A stretch of DNA of 54,599 nt from Triparma columacea (Eukaryota; Sar; Bolidophyceae; Parmales; Triparmaceae): positions 1 through 54,599 of the forward strand of contig BRYA01000213.1 of NCBI GenBank assembly GCA_030267965.1. Direction: 5' to 3'. This document shows, in pieces, positions 43,148 through 53,138 of this stretch (the stretch's first letter is position 1; every line of letters starts with the position of its first letter). The position numbers and the translations under genes were made by a program. The notes beneath the pieces are model-generated. The model was not told the origin of the DNA, did not search any database, and worked only from the letters and a program-made list of their open reading frames with translations.

Positions 43148-45211
43148 ATGAACGCTTCCAACCCCCCAGTAATTGGTATAATAGGAGGAGGTCAACTAGG
43201 CCGTATGATGGCTCTCGAGGCTCCCCGTCTCTCCCTCCGTTGCAAGGTTCTCGATGCCGGTGGTGCTAAGGCGCCTTGTGCGGGGATAAGCGAGGAGGGA
43301 TATGTGGAGGGGGGACTTAAGGACAGCGAGAAACTTAAGGAACTTGCTAAGGGTGAGTTGAGGGGAGGGGAGAGGAGGGGGAATGATTGAAAGGACGACG
43401 AATGTGTAAACGACTAAGCGAACGAATGACTACGCGTATTCTTACACTAGCTAACACACACCTCCTCTTCAATTGCCTGCTAATCTCCAGGCTGTGATGT
43501 AGTTACCGCTGAGATAGAGCACATATCCGTCCCCGCGCTCGAGGAGCTCGAGTCTCTCGGCGTGAACGTCCAGCCCCCCTCCTCCGTCTTCAAGACGATC
43601 CAGGACAAGCTCGTCCAGAAGGACCACTTCGCCAAAGCCGGCGTAGCACTACCCAGGTACATGGATACCCCAAACGTCGAAGCTGTAAAGAGGGCTGCAG
43701 AGGAGTTTGGACTACCCCTCATGCTAAAGAGCAGGAAGGAGGGTTATGACGGGCGCGGTAACTGCGTCCTAAAATCAATCGAGGACGCCCAGAAAGCGTT
43801 CGACACAGTGAACAACCCGGGAGGTGTATACGCGGAAGGGTGGGTCGACTTTGTTGACGAACTTGCTGTCATGGTCGTCAGGAGCACCACGGGGGAGAGC
43901 AAGGTGAGAATGGGGTTGAAAAGAAATGCTGTCCAACTTATGCTAACTGCTCCTCTACCACCCTCCTCCTCTTCTTCGCTCTTTCCCCCTCAGTGCTACC
44001 CCACAGTAAGCGCAATCCAGCGCGACTCCGTTTGCCGCATCGTCGTCGCCCCCGCCCGCGCCCCCGAGTCCAGTCGCCTCCTCGCCCAGCTCACCGCCAA
44101 GTCCGCCATCGATTCCATGCCCGGTGCAACCGGCGTCTTCGGAGTGGAACTCTTCATCTGCAGGGACGGGTCCGTACTGTTGAACGAGGTCGCACCGAGA
44201 CCACACAACACGGGACACTACACACAGGACGCTTGCGCTTGCAGTCAGTTCGAGAACCACCTTAGGGCTGTCTCTGGTATGGAGCTCGGTGGTACTGATC
44301 TCATCGTTGGCGCGGCTGGTATGGTTAACGTACTAGGTACGGGTGACATGGAGGGTACGACTGCTGCACTCAAGCTAGCAATGAGCATGGAGAGGGCGGC
44401 GGTTCACTGGTACGGTAAAGCGCCGGCGAAGTTGGGGAGGAAGATGGGACATATTAACATCACCGCAGACAGCCCCGCGGAAATGGAGAAGGACCTAAAG
44501 GCACTCATGGATGCAGTGGGACTCACTATGGAAGGAGAGGGTAAGGGGGGTGACGTATTCCCCCCCCCTCCCCTCGTCGGTGTTATAATGGGTTCCGATT
44601 CCGACCTCCCCTGCATGTCTGCAGCCTGCTCAATCCTGAAGGAATTCGGGGTACACTTCGAAGTCGACATCGTTAGCGCACACAGAACACCGGTGAAAAT
44701 GACGGAATACGCGAAGGAGGCGGCGGGGAGAGGGGTTGAGGTTATCATCGCGGGGGCAGGGGGTGCCGCACACTTACCGGGGATGGTCGCGAGCATGGTG
44801 AGTAACTCACACACCCCAGAGGTGACAACGTTTTTGACACACGAGAAAAAAACTCATCCCTTCTCCCGTCTCTCTCTCTCCCCCCCCCCCACCCCATCGT
44901 AGACCCCTTTACCCGTCGTTGGTGTACCTATCAAGACTTCCACCCTAAGTGGCGTAGACAGTCTCCACAGCATCGTCCAGATGCCTCGTGGTATCCCCGT
45001 CGCAACCGTCGCAATCGGTAACGCCCAGAACGCCGGTCTTTTAGCGGTCAGGATTTTGGCGAGCACTAGGAAGGGACTTAGGGAGAAAATGGAGGCGTAC
45101 CAAAGAGGAATGAAGGAGGTTGTGGAAGGGAAAAGCGAGAGACTTAAGGATATTGGGTATGAGAAATACGTAGAGGGGATGGGGAACAAGGGGGGGACTG
45201 TTAATGTGTAA
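43148..45211 (+). CDS. ADE2: Phosphoribosylaminoimidazole carboxylase, PurK-PurE fusion
   Basis: Four exons (43148-43352, 43491-43903, 43994-44797, 44903-45211; all donors GTGAG) give 576 residues, the usual length of fungal and plant ADE2. It carboxylates AIR to CAIR in purine synthesis. Residues 1-~395 are an ATP-grasp PurK domain: [11 protein letters not shown] at the start, [11 protein letters not shown], then Asn-Glu-Val-Ala-Pro-Arg-Pro-His-Asn. Residues ~410-576 are PurE: Gly-Val-Ile-Met-Gly-Ser-Asp-Ser-Asp, then Ser-Ala-His-Arg-Thr-Pro with the catalytic His, and [10 protein letters not shown]. All key residues are present. Intron 2 is 90 bases with no stop, so an unspliced form would also be open. 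ADE1, the next enzyme, lies 3.5 kb downstream. Confidence 0.96.
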
Positions 45212-46145
45212 AAGGGGGGGGGTAAAGGGTGGATTGGCGGGGATTATTTAACCGGAAACTGGGCGTGAAACATTTCATGCACTTGTGAGAGTGCGTGACT
45301 TCCAAAATGGCGAGAGGTTGTCCAAAGCAGCAGCGTGGTCTTGAGGATTATGAGGCTTGCATAAAAACTAAGGTTGATTAACGACGGGAGGGTAGGTGGT
45401 GAGGGGAGGGGGTAGATAAGGCTTTTGGATGAAATTTTTTGTATTTTTTTTCAATATATGGGTAAGACCATAATGTCGAACCCAGTCTCTTTGTTTCCGT
45501 TATACTCACAACCTGTTTCTTCTTGTACATGCTTGATCCATGGTTGTGAGTCTACGTTCTCTTCTGTCATCCCCTCCCCTTGCATTGGTCCAAATTGTCC
45601 TGATTTTAAATAGGAGTTCGGAAGGAGGATCGCAAAACACACACACGCACACAAAACAATTGGAATTTTACGGCGAGCTCTTTTTGCAGTTTCTTTCAAA
45701 ATATTAATAACTTTCTGCAAAAAAACCAACGCACTCAACAGCCACTGACTGATTTTGCACCGACTGATACACTCCAAGGTCAGTATTTATCCAATATCGG
45801 GTGCCTTTACTCCAACGCTCTCCTCAAAACACAAATCTTGCTATTATTGTACGACCCATCGACTTTTGGCTCACATATGCCCCCAAATGAGGAGAAAATA
45901 GAGCTCTCTCATATGCCTGTTCGTAATCGTCCCTGTTTCTGTGCGATTATTTGGCCATCAGAGAGGTATATCAATATAACTACTGTCGATATAGGGACAA
46001 ACTATAGGGTATTATAATTGCGACGGCACTTTTAACCTCCTAGACGTCACAAAGAGGATATATTGGACACTTTTCTTCGGCACAAAAAGAAACCGAGTCA
46101 GACTTTTTTCTAACTCTCTCCAATCGACCTCCGCAGCAATATAAC
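45212..46145. other. Intergenic with one doubtful minus-strand frame
   Basis: The region downstream of ADE2 and upstream of the secreted-protein gene is AT-rich in its second half. A minus-strand frame (45451-45736) is listed separately. A purine/T tract runs along 45430-45455. The last 100 bases contain pyrimidine-rich sequence leading to the ATG at 46146. No RNA gene is seen. Confidence 0.4.
45451..45736 (-). CDS. Doubtful ORF with one hydrophobic segment, possibly a 3' exon
   Basis: The frame is open from a good acceptor-like GTTTTTTTGCAG (ending near 45719) down to a stop at 45451. It has no ATG near its start and no upstream exon that I could match in phase. The peptide has a basic Lys/Arg start, one hydrophobic stretch (Ile-Val-Leu-Cys-Ala-Cys-Val-Cys-Phe-Ala-Ile-Leu-Leu) and a polar end. 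It would suit a small membrane protein, but it may be chance. Confidence 0.22.
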
Positions 46146-47621
46146 ATGAAGATACTACTTACTATTTTCCTCCTCGTCCTCCTGGCTTACGCCACTGACA
46201 CGGAAGCTTCTTGTCTGGACACAACCAGCCCCATCTCTAGCACGAGTACCACAAGGACGAAGTATTGCTCTGTCATTCAGAGCAAACTGAACGCAGCGAA
46301 CAACGACAACGACGCAGCTGAGTTCAACAAAGTCTTTAACAGGAACTGCGGCCCCGGCACTGCTACCTCGCAGTGGAGCAACTTCCCCGGCAGCTGCACC
46401 TGTACGTGCGCCATGGTATTCACTGGTCCCACTGACAGCCCGACGCCTGCACCTACTCCTACTCCCGCACCTACTCCTACTCCCGCACCTACTGCTACTC
46501 CCGCCCCTACTCCTACCCGCACGCCTGCGCCCACCCCGGCAATAACTCCTGCGCCCACCTGTGTGGACACAACTGACCCGATCTCTAGCACGAGAACCAC
46601 AAGGACGAAGTATTGCTCTGTTATCCACAGCAAACTGATCTCAGCGAACAACGACGACAAGGAAGCTACTTTCAACCGAGTCAAAAACAGGAACTGCGGC
46701 CCCGGCCCTGCTACCTGGCAGTGGGAATACTTCCCCGGCAACTGCACCTGCACCTGCGGCATGGAATTCACTGGACCCACTGGCAGCCCGACGCCTGCGC
46801 CCGCCACTCTTTCGCCTACTGCTAGTCCAACTGCATCTCCTACTGCTAGTGCTACGCCATCGCCTACTGCTAGTCCTACGGCATCGCCTACGCCTTCGCC
46901 TACTGCTAGTCCTACTACTGCTAGTCCTACGGCATCGCCTACGCCATCGCCTACTGCTAGTCCTACGGCATCACCTACGCCATCGCCTACTGCTAGTCCT
47001 ACGCCATCGCCTACTGCTAGTCCTACGGCATCGCCTACGCCATCGCCTACTGCTAGTCCTACTACTTCTAGTCCTACGGCATCGCCTACGCCATCGCCTA
47101 CTGCTAGTCCTACGGCATCGCCTACGCCTTCGCCTACTGCTAGTCCTACTACTGCTAGCCCTACGGCATCGCCTACGCCATCGCCTACTGCTAGTCCAAG
47201 TGAATCGCCTACTGGTAAAGCCGTGCAATGCCTGTCCCAGACGGGTGCGAACGTCGTGTACGCCAAGTTCTACCCTAGCGATGGTGGCAATAAATACGAA
47301 TTCAACAACCTGGCGTGGTCGAACGCAAAGCGTATCGGTGTCCGCACCGGGGAGTACATCCTTACCGACATCCCTTCGATCCACCCGCTTAGTTTTCTGC
47401 TAAACACGTCTGAACTAATTGTGTTGAATGGCACGTCTGTTGAGACCAAAGGTGGTTTTTCGTACTACACGGGCACGATGAAAATCCAGATCCTCGCGGA
47501 CTTCGGCATTCAGAGCTATGACTGCTCGGTTCACGGCTCGATGGGCGGGCTAGACAACTTTGTTTACTCCGAGACGTGCGACACCGCTCCAACTCCATCA
47601 CCTATTGCTAGTCCGCCGTAG
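46146..47621 (+). CDS. Secreted protein: two six-Cys repeats, Thr/Pro/Ser linkers, cupredoxin-like end
   Basis: 491 residues, single exon. Residues 1-~22 form a classical signal peptide (Lys, then [12 protein letters not shown]). Two repeats of about 70 residues follow, sharing Lys-Tyr-Cys-Ser-Val-Ile, Asn-Arg-Asn-Cys-Gly-Pro-Gly and Cys-Thr-Cys-Thr-Cys, six Cys each. They are separated by Pro-Thr-rich linkers. Residues ~220-355 are a Pro-Thr-Ala-Ser tandem array that could be heavily O-glycosylated. The C-terminal ~115 residues have a beta-rich pattern with Ile-His-Pro-Leu-Ser-Phe and [11 protein letters not shown]. The Cys-x2-His-x2-Met spacing plus an upstream His resembles type 1 copper sites of the amicyanin kind. 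Copper binding is inference. It is likely a cell-wall or extracellular protein. Confidence 0.75.
   Translation: MKILLTIFLLVLLAYATDTEASCLDTTSPISSTSTTRTKYCSVIQSKLNAANNDNDAAEFNKVFNRNCGPGTATSQWSNFPGSCTCTCAMVFTGPTDSPTPAPTPTPAPTPTPAPTATPAPTPTRTPAPTPAITPAPTCVDTTDPISSTRTTRTKYCSVIHSKLISANNDDKEATFNRVKNRNCGPGPATWQWEYFPGNCTCTCGMEFTGPTGSPTPAPATLSPTASPTASPTASATPSPTASPTASPTPSPTASPTTASPTASPTPSPTASPTASPTPSPTASPTPSPTASPTASPTPSPTASPTTSSPTASPTPSPTASPTASPTPSPTASPTTASPTASPTPSPTASPSESPTGKAVQCLSQTGANVVYAKFYPSDGGNKYEFNNLAWSNAKRIGVRTGEYILTDIPSIHPLSFLLNTSELIVLNGTSVETKGGFSYYTGTMKIQILADFGIQSYDCSVHGSMGGLDNFVYSETCDTAPTPSPIASPP
46809..47211 (+). repeat. Coding minisatellite of Pro-Thr-Ala-Ser units
   Basis: Units built from CCTACTGCTAGT and CCTACGGCATCG or CCTACGCCATCG blocks alternate about 30 times. 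Larger blocks recur as well, for example the stretch ending TCGCCTACTGCTAGTCCTACTACT appears three times. The array stays in frame throughout and gives a mucin-like linker. Confidence 0.85.
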
Positions 47622-47894
47622 TAAACGGTAGGAGAGAGAGAGTTCCTGTACTTTCTGATGTGATGACAAAATCCAAAGTTAGACGCGTTACCGATTTTTA
47701 AATTAAAATTGAAAGCGTCGCTGATTCATGAAAATATGTGCAGTTTTGTGGACATTTTGACTACTCTGGACCGAGGGACAACTCTGACCTGGACGTCCTA
47801 GAACTTCCTGTTGAACTTCCTGTTGGGTTCGGATTGAAGCTCAAATCGAATCAAAGCCAAAATATCCAAATAAAATCCATCATATATAAATCCC

Positions 47895-48508
47895 ATGTCT
47901 GCTAGTGATAAGGATATCCCTAGGGCGCAAGAAATGATAAGGAACCGCGACCCCGAGCTCACTTACGGTGAATCTATGGATGTGATGAAGAATAAAATTT
48001 ATAACCCAACCTTCGCCGGGAATGGGTGTTATAAGATAAGGGCAAGCAAGAATGCGCAGGTGCGTTTATGGGTTGCAAGTGCGTGTATGTACCGATTAAG
48101 GTTAATCTTTGGGGCGCAGGCACTTCTTTGCTAGTAATTAATGTAAGATTCCCTGACCGCTTCAATTTCCCCTTCTCCCCCCCCCCCCTCCCACCCCCCC
48201 CCCCCCTCCCCTCCAAGTGCTGCGCCGGTAAGGTAGTCGGTCGCGTCGTCGCCTTCGACACCCCCTGCTGCGTCTGGACCCCCCTCTTCATAACCCCTCT
48301 CCTCCCCCTCTCCGCCCTAATCGGCCTCTGCTGCTGCAACTGCAGGGACGACAACGGCCTGGCGAGCTACTCATTCAGTGACGCCAAGGGAAACTTTACG
48401 GCGTATGTACCGTGCGATGAGGATGGGACTATCGCGTGCTTTACTGGGAACAAATTCACAGACACTGTTGGGGACCAGATGAAGGTGGGGTACTTCCTGG
48501 AGAAGTAA
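47895..48508 (+). CDS. Small Cys-rich membrane protein, unknown
   Basis: Two exons (47895-48059, 48218-48508; donor GTGCG, acceptor CCAAG after a long C run, phase 0) give 151 residues. The N-terminal third is polar. After the splice there is Cys-Cys-Ala-Gly-Lys and a hydrophobic stretch (Pro-Leu-Phe-Ile-Thr-Pro-Leu-Leu-Pro-Leu-Ser-Ala-Leu-Ile-Gly-Leu) leading into Cys-Cys-Cys-Asn-Cys. A soluble end with two more Cys follows. I do not recognise the family. The GTGCG donor is unusual in this window, so the splice is less sure than most. Confidence 0.5.
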
Positions 48509-48715
48509 GCACACATATTAGAGAAGGGAAGTGACGAACGTCACCCTTTCTTTATTTAGAGGTTGAAACGAACAAAACGTAAAAACAAATTAATTTTCAG
48601 ATCATACTAAAGAGTCTTGACCGAAGTTTCCCCCCCCACGCCACCCCACTCACACTCGTCATTTTTATATCCCCCATTCCCCCCCCCCCCCCTCCCTCAC
48701 AAACTCTCCTTTCTC

Positions 48716-49948
48716 TCACTTGGCCTCCTTCTCAATGACGTCTTTAATATCCTTTTCATCCTGGTTCCCGAATCCGAATTCCTCACCCGTGATAATTTCA
48801 TAAAGTCCCACGTACCTCCTGCTAAGTTCGCACACCAGTTCCCTCGGTGCTTCCGGTAGCACTTCATCCTTATACGGGTCGCAGTTAGCCCTGAACCAAA
48901 GACGGAGGAACTCCTTATCAATGTTCTCAGGTTCTTGTCCGTTTTCCACCCTCTCAGAGTACGTTTCCTTTATCCAGTACCTGCTACTATCCGGTGTCAT
49001 AACCTCATCAATCAGCCTGATATTCCCCTCCTTGTCTTTCCCGCACTCGAACTTCGTATCCACGAGTATGAGTCCACGTTTCGAAGCCCACTCTTGACCG
49101 ACCTTGAATACCTCAAGACACTTACTCTTACAGTAATCAAGGTCGGCTTTACTCATGAATCCCTCAGATACAATATCCTCGCAACTTATAGGCCTATCGT
49201 GTTCGTCCTTGGTAGTTGGTGTGAAGAGAACATCCCAGAGTTTCTGGTTCTTCGTCATCCCCTCGGGTAGTTCGATACCGCAATAGTTACGGACGCCTGA
49301 TTGGTAGTTCTTCCATATAGACGTATCCGTGCTCCCCGTCATGTACGACCTAACAACCATCTCAATCGGGAACGGTGTACATTTCATCCCCACAGTAACG
49401 TTCGGGTGGGGGACGGATATGATATGGTTGGGTATGATGTGCTTGGTTTTGTCGAACCAGAAGTTAGAGATCTGGTTTAGGACGGCGCCCTTGTAGGGGA
49501 CGGAGGCGAGGGAACGGTCGAAACCGGATTGGCGGTCGGTGGTTACGAGGACGATGGAGTTGGGGTACACGTACTGATCACGGACTGGAGAGGGGGGGGG
49601 GAGAGAGTAGATAGATAGAGAGAGAGAGGGGGGGGGACGAAGAGGGAGAGAGGAGGGAGAGGGGTAAGGAAGGGGTTGCGTTGGTCCATGTGTTAGTAGA
49701 TGTTTGTGTTCGTCCAAAGCAGACTTCCGATTTGTCGCTTCTTAGTACTTGCATAAAGCCGCGATCCGCCCTCTTCCTCCTCAATCTATTCCCCCCTCTG
49801 CCTCCTTCGCCTCCTCACCTTTCCCCTTGGTCCTGTTATCAAGTCCAACTTCATCCCCAGTTATCTGCTTCTTCTCATCGTAGCACTTCTCAATCTTGGA
49901 GAAGTGACCCTCCTTGAACGGTACGCGGGTGGAACGCTCTACTGACAT
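48716..49948 (-). CDS. ADE1: Phosphoribosylaminoimidazole-succinocarboxamide (SAICAR) synthetase
   Basis: Two exons (49948-49819, 49584-48716; donor GTGAG, acceptor TCCAG, phase 1) give 332 residues. The enzyme joins CAIR and aspartate using ATP, directly after the ADE2 step. Family motifs are Val-Thr-Thr-Asp-Arg-Gln-Ser-Gly-Phe-Asp-Arg near the start of exon 2, Val-Val-Arg-Ser-Tyr-Met-Thr-Gly-Ser, a Phe-Thr-Pro-Thr-Thr-Lys stretch, Val-Asp-Thr-Lys-Phe-Glu-Cys-Gly and Ile-Asp-Glu-Val-Met-Thr-Pro-Asp-Ser-Ser-Arg-Tyr. It is full length and intact. Ade1 here is a stand-alone enzyme, not fused to AIR carboxylase as in animal PAICS. The promoter faces the two-exon gene at 50616. Confidence 0.95.
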
Positions 49949-50615
49949 GTTTCTCTCTGTTGAGCTGCTGGTTGTGTGTGTGTGTGTGTTTGGTTGATGG
50001 GAGGATAGGGGTTAAAATGGGCAAATGAGAAAGATACGATGTCTGTGGCTAGTTAACCCTGGCAATTTCTCCAAATGTCGCGTGTTAGGACATATAATTG
50101 TGGGTGGAGAGATATATGATATATATATAGCGATTGTGTAATTAATAATGTATAGAATTCAGTAATTATTGAGATATGTTCATGCCCAAAGAATGTCAAC
50201 GCTGCAGTCGCACAATCAAGAACAAGAGGACCATCCAGGTTGTCGACTGGTGCCCAACGGGATTCAAGTGCGGGATCAACTACCAGCTACCCTGCACGGT
50301 CCCCGGAGGCGACCTCGCCACGACGTATTTACCTCAAAAAATGAGGCCCTGTGTGGGGGAGTGAGGCACTTCGAGGTCTCAATTTTGCCCTTTTATTTTG
50401 TGTTCTCTTATTTGTTCTCAATTCAATTCTAAATCCAATTCTAAAGGTACAAGACGAAAGCACATAGCATAAAAAACACATACACTACATTTGTTGGTTG
50501 ATTAACGCATATTAAAGGCCAATAATCGAGACCCTCAAACATCGTCTCCATTCCTAATATATACCTCTATAGCTACACACACATAGCTACACACACACAC
50601 ACCCTATACAGTCCA
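49949..50615. promoter_or_regulatory. Divergent spacer with a tubulin relic
   Basis: This separates ADE1 from the gene at 50616. It includes a TG dinucleotide run (49974-49990), an AT-rich block with ATATATATAT (50112-50128), the alpha-tubulin relic listed separately, and an ACACAC run (50574-50602) just before the next start. No intact gene is seen. Confidence 0.5.
50183..50364 (+). pseudogene. Alpha-tubulin fragment, broken
   Basis: Bases 50183-50319 align with the alpha-tubulin region from the Val-Asn-Ala-Ala-Val-Ala helix to Pro-Gly-Gly-Asp-Leu-Ala (roughly residues 325-370 of the family). The stretch [19 protein letters not shown] is nearly perfect. Upstream, one extra base before the Val-Asn codons and one missing base after the Ala-Val codons throw the first part out of frame and back. 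After Asp-Leu-Ala the match ends; a possible Val-Gly-Glu lies right before a stop at 50362-50364. No flanking tubulin sequence is present, so this is a fragment copy, not a gene. Confidence 0.85.
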
Positions 50616-52990
50616 ATGGAACCATTCTTATCAATCCCAAGCTGTGATGACCCCACTGTTACATGGTTATTTGACGACAAACAGGAAGAGAAAGACAAAC
50701 AAGGTGAGCAAAGATGCGCTGAGGGAAGGAAGAGATATGAGCCCAGATATGGAAGAGAGAGAGAGAGCTACAAGAGAGAGAGAGCTTAAAGAGAGAAAGA
50801 GAGAGAGAGAGAGAGAGACAGAGAGACAGAGAGGGAGGCGAGGAAGGGAGGATTGTTGTTTGTTCCGATGAAGAGATAACCCACAAGACGTTACTTCCTA
50901 TGATATGCGACGTGCATTTCGGAGACACGCGCAATGATATAACGCCAGCAATGCTCAAATGGCTGCCAAACAACCATACTGAGGAACAAACAAACAATAA
51001 CAACAACAATAAGAAGTGTGACAAGGACAATAACAGCGATGCATTACACAGCCCTAACACAACACACTTTCGCCCTTCGCAACGGCTGACACTATGGAAC
51101 TCAGGTAAGATGAGAATAGGGAAATGAGATGGAGAGGTCTTGTTTTGTTGTGGACGTTCCAATGAAGAGATAACCCAAAGCATTTTTTGATTATGATATG
51201 CGACGTGCATTTCGGGGACACGCGCTATGATTAAACGCCAGCAAAGGCAAAATGGCTGCCAAACAACCATCCTGAGGAACAAACACATGACAACAACAAC
51301 AACAACAAATTGATGACGATGACAATGCAAGCGATGCAGTGTCACAATACTAACACGCACGAAACGGTGTCTACACTGCGCATTTGCTCACATGACTATA
51401 CAGGTAAGACTGGAAGAGGGAAATTTATGGACGTGCTTTTCTGTTTTGTTGTTGTGATGTTCCGATGAAGAGATAACCCACAATCGACTCAAGCCATATG
51501 ATATGCGACGTGCATTTCGGAGACACGCGCAATGATTAAACGCCAGCAAGGGTTAAATGGCTGCCAAACGACCATACTGAGGAACAAACACTGACAACAA
51601 CAACAACCCCCACAACCCTCTCCACTTACTTCACCGTCACCACAACTTACCCCTCCCCCTCCCCTCCTAATCCCGTCATATAGATGACATGGAGACATCA
51701 TCCGATCGTAAGGAGCGTTACATATTCCGTCGCAAGGTAGTCCAGCATGATATATTCAACCTAAACCCCACCTCCTCCTCCTCAAATACCCTCCCCAACA
51801 AACAAGGAGGAATTAAGGGGGAAGAGGTAATGAAGAATAAACTGGAGAAACTTGAAAGGATACTCGAACCGGTTAGAAGGAGCTGGCATGAGGTCAACAA
51901 CGGTAGGATATTATCCGTTTTATCTACACAGACAACCACCTCATCATCAACTGCTGAGCAAGGAAAGGATAGTGAACAAATGTTCGCGTTTGTAGGTGGG
52001 AGAGGATTAGGCGTAACGAAAGGTAGTTCCGTATTCAACTTGAAGAAACGGAACATACTTAATCAACAGGGTATACACATAAGAAGGAAAAGGAAAGTTG
52101 GATTCGAGGGTATTACTAGGAAATTGGATAGTGTTAGAGATGCGGTTTGGAAGGAGGGGGAGGAGGATGGTTATGATATGGTGGAGGGGTGGAGAATTAA
52201 GGCAGAGGGTTGGGATGTTACTAAGGTTGGACTATTCAAGGAAGAGATTAGTGGGAAGGGGGGAGGGAAAATTAAACATGGGGATATCGTGGGGGTTGAT
52301 GTTGGGACTTATGGGGGGGACGTTGTTGAGGTTGGGAGCTTGTTGGAGGGGGAGGAAGAAGAGGAAGAGGAGGGGAGGGTACTTGCTTGTAAGTTTGGGG
52401 ATGGGGGGTGGAGGAAGGGGGGGAAGTTTGGGGGGGAGGGTAGGCTTGAGAAGATGAGGAGGAGGTTTTTAGACGAGGATATCGTTGATTGGGTGAATGA
52501 GAAGACGGAGGGTAGGGGTGACGTTGGGGAGAGAATCTGGAGGATTGAACTTATAAAGGAGGGGGAGGTTGGGGGTGGGAATAGCAGGGAGGACGATATG
52601 ATCGCTGAGGCAATCGTTGTTAATACGAGGATGTGCTACAACGAGATAATGAGGGAAGGTACGGAGGCGTTTGGGGGGAGGAGGAAGGGAAGGAGGAAGG
52701 ACCTTAGAGGCTGGGACTTGGGGAAGGCCAACGACGCCATTGGGAGGAGGTGGAGGATGGAGCTAAGGGCTAGGGATATACTTAAGGGCATGGAGGGGGT
52801 GAAGGAGGTTAGGACCGTGGAGGTTGAGGCGACGAGCGGGAGGGCGTGGATTGTGGCTGAGACTAAGAAGGGGGGGGCGGTTGATATTTGGATCAACGGG
52901 GAGGGGGGGGAGGTTAAGGTTGACGGGATTGGGTTCAAGGAAGTTGAGGAGGCTATGGGAAGGGTCGAAGGAATCATTGAGGACATGTAG
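50616..52990 (+). CDS. Two-exon gene with a repeat-filled intron, unknown nuclear-type protein
   Basis: Exons 50616-50703 and 51684-52990 (donor GTGAG, acceptor ATAG, phase 1) give 464 residues. Residues 1-30 are acidic with two Trp/Phe-type hydrophobics. Then come Arg-Tyr-Ile-Phe-Arg-Arg-Lys-Val-Val-Gln-His-Asp-Ile-Phe, a long helix ending Arg-Arg-Ser-Trp-His-Glu-Val-Asn-Asn-Gly, and a Lys/Glu/Gly-rich second half with an acidic Glu run near residue 255. I do not recognise it. A distant likeness to the Mediator MED17 core (a charged Trp-x-x-Val helix followed by Gly and Leu) crossed my mind but is weak. The 980-base intron is almost filled by three tandem repeat units. An internal segment (51331-51403) is in compatible phase and could be a cassette exon. 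Confidence 0.62.
50755..50837. repeat. GA dinucleotide microsatellite
   Basis: A dense GAGAGA tract with a few interruptions lies in the first part of the intron, just upstream of the first interspersed repeat copy. It reads as Arg/Glu in any coding frame, which produces spurious open frames. Confidence 0.85.
50856..50993 (+). repeat. Intron repeat copy 1, with perfect 11-base terminal inverted repeats
   Basis: A 138-base element starts TTGTTTGTTCC and ends with its exact reverse complement GGAACAAACAA. The body includes AAGAGATAACCCAC, TGATATGCGACGTGCATTTCGG, AACGCCAGCAA and AATGGCTGCCAAACAACC. It has no open reading frame of note. Size, inverted ends and lack of coding capacity suit a MITE-like or introner-like element. 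Confidence 0.8.
51141..51308 (+). repeat. Intron repeat copy 2
   Basis: About 90 percent identical by eye to copy 1 over the core (GTTCC at 51156 to GGAAC ending 51280), 294 bases downstream of it. The flanks TTGTTTTGTTGT and ACAACAACAACAACAAC extend the inverted ends imperfectly. The sequence between copies 1 and 2 also resembles that between copies 2 and 3, so the tandem unit is about 300 bases, larger than the element itself. Confidence 0.8.
51442..51607 (+). repeat. Intron repeat copy 3
   Basis: The third copy, 303 bases past copy 2 (GTTCC at 51459). It shares the full body with copies 1 and 2. The ends GTTGTTGTGATGTTCC and GGAACAAACACTGACAACAACAAC form an imperfect inverted repeat. Pyrimidine-rich sequence after it leads to the intron's acceptor at 51683. 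Confidence 0.8.
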
Positions 52991-53138
52991 GGTGAGGGAA
53001 ATAATATAACAAAGGGGCCTCAACCTTGATATTTTTTAATCGAACAATGTTGCGTGTTTGTTGGGTTTGTATTGTATCAAACCCCCCTTTCAGCCGTTTT
53101 CCTCCCCCCCCCCCCCTTTCCCAAACATTTGTCTTCCT

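Noticed and set aside
46277..47266. Minus-strand Val-Gly-Asp-rich frame opposite the secreted protein
   Set aside because: It is a shadow of the Pro-Thr-Ala-Ser coding repeat; the plus strand has a signal peptide and Cys domains.
51043..51104. Segment between repeat copies 1 and 2 as a coding exon
   Set aside because: In the phase set by exon 1 (50616-50703) it meets an in-frame stop. It works only with a different start codon or acceptor, and direct joining of 50703 to 51684 is simpler.
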